Shown here piece by piece: positions 57,583 to 64,000 of a stretch of DNA of 64,000 nt (position 1 is the stretch's first letter; the number at the start of each line of letters is the position of its first letter). The DNA is taken from positions 492,009-556,008 of the forward strand of contig NZ_BAABAE010000001.1 of NCBI RefSeq assembly GCF_039537265.1. Direction: 5' to 3'. This DNA is from Terrimesophilobacter bigeumensis. GTDB lineage: Bacteria > Actinomycetota > Actinomycetes > Actinomycetales > Microbacteriaceae. The notes below the pieces were generated by a model, which was given only the letters and a program-made list of their open reading frames with translations, had not been told where the DNA came from and searched no databases. Position numbers and translations under genes: made by a program.

Positions 57583-58326
57583 GTGAGCACATCCACACTG
57601 TCCGTTCAGCTCTATACCGTGAGAGAGCAACTCGCCGATGACCTCCCCGGCACGCTCGAGCGCCTCGCAGAGGTCGGCTTCCGCCAGGTCGAGCCGTATG
57701 CATTCACGGCTTTCGGCCCCGCCCTCGGCGCGGCCCTGCGCGCGGCAGACCTCACCGCGCCGACGGCCCATGCCAGCTTTCTCGGCCAGGATTCCGATCC
57801 GATCTTCGCCGCCGCATCCGACCTGGGCATCGGCACCGTCATCGACCCCGTCGTCCCCGCGGAGCGCTGGAGGACCGCGGAGGATGTCGCCGACATCGCA
57901 CACGAGCTCAACTCGGCCGCCGAGATAGCGGCTCGTCACGGGGTGAAGGTCGGCTACCACAATCATGCACATGAGCTCGAGAACCTCATCGGGGGTACGA
58001 CTGCGCTGGAGCTATTGGCCTCGCAACTGTCGGAGGAGGTCATCCTCGAGCTCGACACCTACTGGGCAGTCGTCGGTGGACAGGATCCGATCGAACTGCT
58101 CGGCCGGCTCGGCAGCCGGGTGCAGGCCATCCATGTGAAGGATGGACCGGGCACGGCCGAGACCAAGGACCAGGTCGCCGTGGGTCGAGGTTCGCTGCCC
58201 ATCCGCGAGATCATCGCCGCCGCACCACACGCGCTCCGCGTCATCGAGCTCGACGAGTCGCGTGGCGACCTCTTCATCGCGGTGTCCGACAGCTACCGTT
58301 TCCTGACCGAGACGGACCGAGCATGA
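57583..58326 (+). CDS. Sugar phosphate isomerase/epimerase-fold protein (1)
   Basis: 247 residues, xylose-isomerase-like TIM barrel. Metal and active-site region: VGYHNHAHELENL, VILELDTYWAVVGGQDP, QAIHVKDGPG and VIELDE. This group includes inosose dehydratase/isomerases, ketose epimerases and 3-ketoglycoside eliminases. GTG 57583 follows GAGGAG. ATGA overlap with the following Gfo/Idh/MocA gene, so the two probably act in sequence. Confidence 0.85.
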   Translation: MSTSTLSVQLYTVREQLADDLPGTLERLAEVGFRQVEPYAFTAFGPALGAALRAADLTAPTAHASFLGQDSDPIFAAASDLGIGTVIDPVVPAERWRTAEDVADIAHELNSAAEIAARHGVKVGYHNHAHELENLIGGTTALELLASQLSEEVILELDTYWAVVGGQDPIELLGRLGSRVQAIHVKDGPGTAETKDQVAVGRGSLPIREIIAAAPHALRVIELDESRGDLFIAVSDSYRFLTETDRA

Positions 58327-59426
58327 CCGGGACCGGGCGCGTCGGTGTCGGGGTCATCGGCGCGGGGGTCATCAGCAGCCAGTATCTCGAGAACATGACG
58401 GCCTTCCCCGACCTCGAGGTGCTCTTCGTCGCCGATCTCGATCTGGATCGCGCCAGGGGGCAGGCGGAGAAATATGGGGTTCCGGCTGTTGGCGGTGTAG
58501 ACGAGCTTCTCGCGCAGCCCGGGATCGAGATCGTCGTGAATCTCACGATGCCCTCCGAGCACGTCGCCATCGCCCGGCGCGCTCTGCATGCCGGGAAGAA
58601 CGTGTGGACGGAGAAGCCCTTCGCCCTCGATCGAGAGAGCGGTCGCGAACTGCTCGAGGAGGCTGACCGGCTCGGCCTGCGGGTGGCGTGTGCACCGGAC
58701 ACATTTCTCGGAGCGGGAATACAGACGGCGCTTCGCACCATCTCGGACGGTGCGATCGGTCGGGCCCTCACGGGCCTGGCACTCATGCAGTCGCCCGGTC
58801 CCGAGTCGTGGCACCCCAGTCCCGAGTATCTGTTCCAGGCCGGGGGCGGGCCGCTCTTCGACATGGGTCCGTACTATCTCACGGCCCTCGTGCAGACCTT
58901 CGGTCCGGCCAGGAAGGTGACTGCAGCGGCATCCACCTCCCGGGAACGTCGCGTGATCGGCTCCGGCCCGCGTCAGGGAGTCGAATTCCCCGTAGCCGTG
59001 CCGACACATCATGGTGCGCTCATCGAGTTCGGTGGTGGCGCCTCCGCTCAAGTCGTCTTCAGCTTCCAGTCGCACCGGGTACGGAATGGATTCGTCGAGA
59101 TCTCCGGCGAGGACGGGACCATCGTCTTTCCCGACCCCAACACCTTCGAAGGCGACTGCCTCCTGTTCGGTGAGATCGGCGACGAGCGAGTCGTCCCCGC
59201 CGTCGGGTCCAGAGCAACGCGGGGGACGGGCGTCCTGGAGCTTGCCCAGGCGATTCGGGCCGGCCGGCCCGAACGTGCGCCCGGGGAACAGGCGTTCCAC
59301 GTGCTCGACATCATGGTCGCAATCGCAGAGTCCGCGCAGAAGGGTGAGTCGGTGGGCATCGAGAGCTCCTTCGAGAGAACGCCCGGCGTTCCCGCCGAGT
59401 GGGACCCGGCCAGGGCGACCCTCTAG
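58323..59426 (+). CDS. Gfo/Idh/MocA-family oxidoreductase (2)
   Basis: 367 residues. VGVIGAGVISSQYLENM Rossmann motif, TEKPFAL with the conserved Lys, and active-site helix GGGPLFDMGPYYLTAL, where Asp is kept and the usual His is replaced by Tyr. That GGGxxxDMGPYY pattern occurs in many sugar dehydrogenases of the family. Probably oxidises a sugar or glycoside hydroxyl with NAD(P). Overlaps the preceding isomerase gene by four bases. Confidence 0.88.
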   Translation: MTGTGRVGVGVIGAGVISSQYLENMTAFPDLEVLFVADLDLDRARGQAEKYGVPAVGGVDELLAQPGIEIVVNLTMPSEHVAIARRALHAGKNVWTEKPFALDRESGRELLEEADRLGLRVACAPDTFLGAGIQTALRTISDGAIGRALTGLALMQSPGPESWHPSPEYLFQAGGGPLFDMGPYYLTALVQTFGPARKVTAAASTSRERRVIGSGPRQGVEFPVAVPTHHGALIEFGGGASAQVVFSFQSHRVRNGFVEISGEDGTIVFPDPNTFEGDCLLFGEIGDERVVPAVGSRATRGTGVLELAQAIRAGRPERAPGEQAFHVLDIMVAIAESAQKGESVGIESSFERTPGVPAEWDPARATL

Positions 59427-59436
59427 GACGGCGGTG

Positions 59437-60531
59437 GTGGACCCAGTGGCTCTTCGCGTCGGTTTCCTCGGGGGAGGATTCATGGGGGAGGTGCACAGTC
59501 GTGCCGTGAGAGCCGCTCGTGCGACCCTTGCTGGAATCGTCGCATCCAGCGCGGCCAGCTCCGAACGTGCCGCGGCCGCCCTCGGCTTCGAGAGGGCATA
59601 CCCCTCGGCAGAGTCGCTGCTGGCGGACGACGGGATCGACGTCGTGCACATCGTCACGCCGAACAGTTCGCACCTTCGATTCGCACTGGCCGCGATCGCG
59701 GCTGGAAAGCATGTCGTCTGCGAGAAGCCGCTGGCGACATCGGGCGTCGAGGCGCAACGACTCGTGGAAGCAGCGAACGGCGCGGGGGTGACCGCAACCG
59801 TTCCCTTCGTCTACCGGTTCCACCCGATGGTCCGCGAGGCGCGGGCGCGGGTCGCCGCGGGCGAGATCGGCCGACTGCTCACCATCCACGGCTCATATCT
59901 GCAGGATTGGCTCCTGGCCGAAGCGGATGATAATTGGCGTATCGACGCATCCTTGGGCGGACCTTCACGGGCTTTCGCCGACATCGGCTCCCACCTCTGC
60001 GACCTGACCGAGTTTGTCACCGGCGACCGGATCGTCCGGGTCCAGGCGACCAAGCGCACCGTCTTCCGAGATCGCGCGGAAAGCCGGAACATCACAACGG
60101 AAGACCTCATGGCGGTGCTGGTCGAGACAAGCGGCGGGGCCGTCGGCACCCTCTTGGTCTCACAGGTCGCGCCGGGACGCAAGAACCGGCTGCAGTTGGA
60201 GATCTCCGGGGCGGCCGAGACCATCGCCTTCGATCAGGAGGACCCGGAGACCCTCTGGCTGGGACGTCGGAAGGCTTCCCAGCTTTTGCGGCGGAACGAG
60301 GCCGAGTTGAGCGACGACGCGGCACGGATGTCCGTGCTGCCGTCTGGACATCCGCTCGGATACCAGGACGCCTTCAACGCCTTCGTCCGCGACAGCTATG
60401 CGGCGATCGCGGGGGAGGCGCCGGAAGGTCTTCCCCGGTTCGAGGACGGTCGAAGGGCTGCGCTGATCACCGATGCCGTGCTCGAATCAGCGGCGACCGA
60501 AACCTGGGTTCCCGTGGCCGAGATGCGATGA
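59437..60531 (+). CDS. Gfo/Idh/MocA-family oxidoreductase (3)
   Basis: 364 residues. VGFLGGGFMGEVHSRAV Rossmann motif, CEKPLAT, and a canonical active site GGPSRAFADIGSHLCDL with Asp and His. FVYRFHPMVREARARVAAGE and the Trp-rich DWLLAEADDNWRID are typical of sugar dehydrogenases of this family. GTG 59437 lies five bases after AGGACGG, 11 bases after the previous gene. The open frame upstream (to 59011) overlaps that gene and is not coding. Confidence 0.88.
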   Translation: MDPVALRVGFLGGGFMGEVHSRAVRAARATLAGIVASSAASSERAAAALGFERAYPSAESLLADDGIDVVHIVTPNSSHLRFALAAIAAGKHVVCEKPLATSGVEAQRLVEAANGAGVTATVPFVYRFHPMVREARARVAAGEIGRLLTIHGSYLQDWLLAEADDNWRIDASLGGPSRAFADIGSHLCDLTEFVTGDRIVRVQATKRTVFRDRAESRNITTEDLMAVLVETSGGAVGTLLVSQVAPGRKNRLQLEISGAAETIAFDQEDPETLWLGRRKASQLLRRNEAELSDDAARMSVLPSGHPLGYQDAFNAFVRDSYAAIAGEAPEGLPRFEDGRRAALITDAVLESAATETWVPVAEMR

Positions 60532-60549
60532 CGACGATTGGATACGACG

Positions 60550-61566
60550 ATGATGGAATCACGACGGCCCGTTACGCTCTTCACCGGGCAGTGGGCTGAT
60601 CTCACTCTCGAAGAGGTCGCGAGGTATGCGAGCCAGTGGGGATACGACGGCCTCGAGATCGCCTGTTCCGGCGAGCACCTCGATGTGTGGCGTGCGGCGG
60701 AGGATGACGCCTATCTCCAGGGCCGGATCGACATTCTGGACAAATATGGCCTCAAGGTCTGGGCGATCTCCAACCACCTCAAGGGTCAGGCGGTCTGCGA
60801 TGATCCGATCGACTTCCGTCACCAGGCCATCGTGGGATCGAGGGTGTGGGGCGACGGTGAGGCGGAGGGTGTTCGGCGGCGCGCAGCGGAGGAGTTGAAG
60901 CTCACTGCCAGAGTTGCCAGGAGGCTGGGTGTCGACACGGTGGTCGGGTTCACCGGGTCGAGCATCTGGCAGTATGTCGCGATGTTCCCGCCGGTCCCGG
61001 CGGAGACCATCGATGCCGGTTACCAGGATTTCGCGGACCGCTGGAACCCGATCCTCGACGTCTTCGACGGCGAAGGGGTGCGGTTCGCCCATGAAGTGCA
61101 TCCGAGTGAGATCGCCTACGACTACTGGTCGAGTGTCCGCTCCCTCGAGGCGGTCGACCATCGCGAGGCGTTCGGCTTCAACTGGGATCCGAGCCACATG
61201 ATGTGGCAGGGCATCGACACGGTCGGCTTCATCGTCGACTTCGCCGATCGCATCTACCACGTCGACTGCAAGGACACCCGGATGCGGCCGCAGACAGGCC
61301 GGGCCGGCATCCTCGGCTCACACCTGCCGTGGGGCGATCCGCGCCGGGGCTGGGACTTCGTCTCCACCGGCCACGGCGATGTGCCGTGGGAAGACGCCTT
61401 CCGCGCGTTGAACGCCATCGGCTATTCCGGGCCGATCTCGATCGAGTGGGAGGATGCCGGCATGGACCGGCTGCACGGGGCGAAGGAGGCGGTCGCATAC
61501 ATCCGTTCGCTGCTCTGGGAGCCGCCGACCGGCGCCTTCGACGCGGCGTTCAGCAACCAGGACTGA
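60550..61566 (+). CDS. Sugar phosphate isomerase/epimerase-fold protein (2)
   Basis: 338 residues, longer than the first. Conserved blocks: GYDGLEIACSGEHLDVWRA, FAHEVHPSEIAYDYWSS, FGFNWDPSHMMWQGID, YHVDCKDTRMR and ISIEWEDAGMDRLHG; metal ligands are expected at Glu of HEVH, Asp of WDPSH, His/Asp of VDCKD and Glu of EWED. Length and motifs match TIM-barrel enzymes often paired with Gfo/Idh dehydrogenases. Start ATG 60550 or 60553; no clear ribosome site, so coupling to the preceding gene is likely. Confidence 0.85.
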   Translation: MMESRRPVTLFTGQWADLTLEEVARYASQWGYDGLEIACSGEHLDVWRAAEDDAYLQGRIDILDKYGLKVWAISNHLKGQAVCDDPIDFRHQAIVGSRVWGDGEAEGVRRRAAEELKLTARVARRLGVDTVVGFTGSSIWQYVAMFPPVPAETIDAGYQDFADRWNPILDVFDGEGVRFAHEVHPSEIAYDYWSSVRSLEAVDHREAFGFNWDPSHMMWQGIDTVGFIVDFADRIYHVDCKDTRMRPQTGRAGILGSHLPWGDPRRGWDFVSTGHGDVPWEDAFRALNAIGYSGPISIEWEDAGMDRLHGAKEAVAYIRSLLWEPPTGAFDAAFSNQD

Positions 61567-61641
61567 CAAGGTGGGCATGCTGGCGCTCTGTGCCGGGATG
61601 CCCGCCCCGCCTCAAGGACTCCCGCGCGTAATAATGGTCTG

Positions 61642-62598
61642 ATGTACCCGGTAGTCCGTGAAGCCGCCCACGCGCTCCGCGGCCGCGTGATCGCGGCTGT
61701 GGCGACTCCGATGACGATGGAGCGCGAGATCGACTCCGCGGTCAACCGCGAATATTTCCGGGGAGTCCTCGACTCCGGCGTCGACGGTCTCGCCGTGGCG
61801 CTGCACACCGGACGCGGACCGATGCTCGGCCTGCCGGAGCGAGTGGGGCTCGTGAGAGACGCCTGCGCGCTGACGTCGACGGTCGTGACCGGCGTCTCGG
61901 CGGCGGCCGGTATCGGCAGTGCAACGGAATGGTCCTCTCAGGCCGCTCTGGCCGGCGCCACCTCGCTGGTGGTTCTTGCCGACCGCACCCGCTCGCCGGC
62001 CTGGACGCTCGAGCTCTATGACTCCCTGTGGGAAGCAAGCGGATTGCCGTTGATCGTCTTCGACCTCTACACCGCGCCCTACCCGCTGGACGACCTGCGG
62101 CGGCTGCTGGATCATCCGGCGGTCGCAGGCCTCAAGCCGGCCCGGCTCTACGACGCGATCGCATGCCAGAACGGAATCGCCGCTGCCCTTGAGCGTGGCC
62201 GGTGCGTGCTCAGCGGGGAGGACCGGATGCTCGGGCCGTCTCTCATGTGGGGCGCTCAGGGGGCGCTCGTAGGGATCGCCGCGGCGAGCGCTGCTGTGAC
62301 CACGGCCGTCGTCTCCGCACATCGCTCGGAAGACGCCGAGAGCTTCCTGCGGGCGTCGGCCATCGTCGACGAGCTTGCCGCCGTCACGTTCCGCGAGCCC
62401 TGGGACGGTTATGTCCAGCGGATGCTGTGGATCGCGGCTTCGGAGGGCCTGGTGCCGTCGCGGTTCGCAGTGGATCTCTTCCGTCCGCCTGACCTCCTGG
62501 ACTCGGAGCGCGTCGAGGTCGTCGAGGTTGCCGCGCGCGCGCGCGAGGCCGTCCGTGAACTCGACCGGGTGCCCGAGAAGGATTCGTCCGGTCCGTGA
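61642..62598 (+). CDS. Dihydrodipicolinate synthase-family aldolase/dehydratase
   Basis: 318 residues. Schiff-base lysine expected at K165 (VAGLKPARLYDA). N-terminal RVIAAVATPMTMEREIDSA and SGVDGLAVALHTGRGPMLGL fit the (beta/alpha)8 fold. The catalytic Tyr position (usually LYN) reads VFD, and the GTTGE phosphate-type loop is changed (HTGRGPML), so substrate and mechanism may differ. In sugar-acid pathways such proteins act as 2-keto-3-deoxy aldolases or dehydratases. Located 75 bases after the isomerase. Confidence 0.8.
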   Translation: MYPVVREAAHALRGRVIAAVATPMTMEREIDSAVNREYFRGVLDSGVDGLAVALHTGRGPMLGLPERVGLVRDACALTSTVVTGVSAAAGIGSATEWSSQAALAGATSLVVLADRTRSPAWTLELYDSLWEASGLPLIVFDLYTAPYPLDDLRRLLDHPAVAGLKPARLYDAIACQNGIAAALERGRCVLSGEDRMLGPSLMWGAQGALVGIAAASAAVTTAVVSAHRSEDAESFLRASAIVDELAAVTFREPWDGYVQRMLWIAASEGLVPSRFAVDLFRPPDLLDSERVEVVEVAARAREAVRELDRVPEKDSSGP

Positions 62599-62693
62599 CC
62601 TCTGCCTGGTCGTACCGGGTGGGAGAATAGGCCCCGACCGAATCATCCGGATGTGTCATGCTGTTCAGACCAGGGCAGAAGGGAGCGGCGCAC

Positions 62694-63929
62694 GTGGACA
62701 TAGTGGTCGGGGTCGTCGGACCGCACGACCTCGTCGCGGATGTCGCCACCATCTGCGAACAGCAGCCGAGTGTGCGCGTCGAGCGCTTCGCCTACGCGCA
62801 CGAGTCCGAGGCGCCGGCGATCGTCGAGGCCAACACCAGGCTGGTCGATGCGTGGTTGTTCACGGGAGTGATCCCATACACGCTTGCCGCCGAACAGCTC
62901 CAGCGACCCGCCGGCTACGTGGACTACACCGGGGCCACGCTGCTCAACGCGCTCGTGCGGTTGCTCAGGGAGGGCCATGACATCACCCGGCTTTCCATCG
63001 ACACCCTCGCGGCGGCGGAGGTGAACGCCGTGTTCACCGAAGCCGATATCCCCACCGACAATCTGAGTGCGCTGGCCTTTCGCCCGGGCGTCACCTCAGA
63101 GAAGCTCGTCAGGTTCCATCGGAAGAACGCGGCGGCGGGCTCCGTCGCGATCACCTGCGTCTCATCCGTCTACAGCGAGCTGCGCGAGGACATCACTATC
63201 CTGCGGTTGGTGCCGTCCTGGCATTCGATCCAGACCTCCATCCGTCAGTTGCTGCTCGTCACGACCAATCAGGTGCAGGAGGAGTCTCAAGTCGTGCTCG
63301 GGATCGTGGAAGCCGCCCCCGGGTCACCCGAGCTGGACGGCGATGTTGCCGCTGAGGCGGCCGCGTTGGCCGGAACCGCGGCGAGATATGGTGACGCCCA
63401 GCGACTGATCGTGACGACCCGCGGCCAGCTCTCGGCTGCGACGGACCAGTTGACCTCCGCCCCATTACTGAGGAGGCTCGCCGCCGGACGTTCGGAGGCG
63501 AGGATCGGTTTCGGTCTCGGCCGAACCGTCGCGGAATCCGAGGTGCTCGCCCGCAGGGCCATCGCTCGGGCACGGACCCACGGGCCGGTGTCCGCCGTCG
63601 CTTCATTCCGCCACGACATCGACATCCTGCTGGAGGCAGGCCCGGAGCCGACTTCGGTGCAGAGCGCCAGGCAACAGCCCAGCATCGGGGTGATCGCAGC
63701 CCGCGTCGGGCTCTCGGTGCAGACGGTGCAGCGCCTCCGCGATTTCGTGGCGAGCGCGGACGAGCAGGGGCTGACGACACGTGACATCGCTGCGGAACTC
63801 GGCGTTCAACAGCGAACTGCGCGACGAATCCTTCAGAGACTGGAGCTTGCCGGGTTCGCAGAGCGAACCGGACACCTTTCTCTGGTCAGCGCTGGACGCC
63901 CCCTGACGCTCTATCGGCTGCGGGTCTAG
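62694..63929 (+). CDS. Putative transcriptional regulator with unusual sensor region
   Basis: 411 residues from GTG 62694 (AAGGGAG upstream; ATG 62658 is possible). The N-terminal half (DIVVGVVGPHDLVADVATIC; ANTRLVDAWLFTGVIPYTLA) looks like a small-molecule-sensing alpha/beta domain. Around residue 270 IGFGLGRTVAESEVLARRAI resembles the conserved end of GGDEF/GTP cyclohydrolase III-type domains. The C-terminus has two helix-turn-helix stretches (IGVIAARVGLSVQTVQRLRD; TTRDIAAELGVQQRTARRIL). No named family was recognised with certainty. It probably controls the carbohydrate genes. Confidence 0.65.
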   Translation: MDIVVGVVGPHDLVADVATICEQQPSVRVERFAYAHESEAPAIVEANTRLVDAWLFTGVIPYTLAAEQLQRPAGYVDYTGATLLNALVRLLREGHDITRLSIDTLAAAEVNAVFTEADIPTDNLSALAFRPGVTSEKLVRFHRKNAAAGSVAITCVSSVYSELREDITILRLVPSWHSIQTSIRQLLLVTTNQVQEESQVVLGIVEAAPGSPELDGDVAAEAAALAGTAARYGDAQRLIVTTRGQLSAATDQLTSAPLLRRLAAGRSEARIGFGLGRTVAESEVLARRAIARARTHGPVSAVASFRHDIDILLEAGPEPTSVQSARQQPSIGVIAARVGLSVQTVQRLRDFVASADEQGLTTRDIAAELGVQQRTARRILQRLELAGFAERTGHLSLVSAGRPLTLYRLRV

Positions 63930-64000
63930 TTGTACTGACCCGGATCGTTGTTGACGTAGGAGAGACCTCCGTAGTCGAGTTGGAGCTGTCTAGTTCCCCT
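63926..64000 (-). CDS. Partial gene at the right edge, C-terminal 24 residues
   Basis: A minus-strand frame is open from the window edge to TAG (63928-63926), giving the tail QLQLDYGGLSYVNNDPGQYN. The stop overlaps the end of the convergent regulator gene. Too short to assign; real coding status depends on the neighbouring sequence. Confidence 0.4.
   Translation of the reverse strand, partial: RGTRQLQLDYGGLSYVNNDPGQYN

Noticed and set aside
57428..57703. Small minus-strand frame overlapping the start of the isomerase gene
   Set aside because: No ribosome site, Arg-rich shadow composition and conflict with the divergent promoter region.

Overview
High-GC Gram-positive chromosome, most likely an actinobacterium of the Microbacteriaceae type. 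The order rpoC / rpsL-rpsG-fusA-tuf / S10-spc / secY-adk-map / infA-rpmJ-rpsM-rpsK-rpoA-rplQ is actinobacterial. GTG starts, ATGA/TAATG overlaps and a strong preference for the hexamers GGATGC/GCATCC fit that group. No rRNA, tRNA, CRISPR array, transposase or integrase was seen. The lineage call is inference from gene order and sequence style.

Layout. (1) 1-989: 3' end of rpoC, then a terminator. (2) 1270-12356: an eleven-gene type IV pilus locus: pilB, pilT, pilC, major pilin, three pilin-like or PilX-like proteins, prepilin peptidase, pilM, pilN, pilO. Two unassigned membrane genes follow (12442-13675). (3) 13718-18390: str operon with a recognisable promoter and long leader. (4) 18571-19899: a small MT0933-type antitoxin-like gene and a solitary AbiEi-like gene between tuf and the S10 operon. 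(5) 20400-33113: S10-spc genes, secY, adk, map. (6) 33103-44675: an 11.6-kb catabolic island between map and infA: IclR and TetR regulators, flavin reductase, amidohydrolase, RidA-like protein, a five-gene branched-chain-amino-acid-type ABC importer, a hydantoinase/dihydropyrimidinase, an isochorismatase-fold amidase and an RraA-like protein. (7) 44823-48076: infA to rplQ. (8) 48165-63929: a second catabolic region, for carbohydrate: SDR dehydrogenase, lactonase, three Gfo/Idh/MocA oxidoreductases, PhyH dioxygenase, 2-hydroxyacid dehydrogenase, sugar ABC importer without its ATPase, two sugar isomerase/epimerase-fold proteins, a DHDPS-family protein and two regulators. A partial minus-strand gene runs off the right end.

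The most unusual part is the map/infA island. Its TetR-family protein resembles gamma-butyrolactone receptors of the ArpA/ScbR type. The amidohydrolase gene and the ABC transporter operon have nearly the same promoter-operator: TTGACA, 18 bp, TAACAT, with the -10 box inside an inverted repeat AACATACC-N7-GGTTTGTT. This ties import and the first enzymes into one predicted regulon. Hydantoinase followed by a Cys-Lys-Asp amidase of the N-carbamoylsarcosine amidase type, with a deaminase-like amidohydrolase, suggests stepwise opening of a cyclic ureide or amidine (creatinine, hydantoin or pyrimidine-like). The substrate is not shown by the sequence.

Other recurring structure: a roughly 50-bp palindromic repeat occurs three times, each time in an intergenic gap of the transcription/translation genes. 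Long near-perfect hairpins sit in both gaps between a substrate-binding-protein gene and its permease gene. Several ribosomal proteins (L29, S5, L15, L17) carry long low-complexity charged tails.
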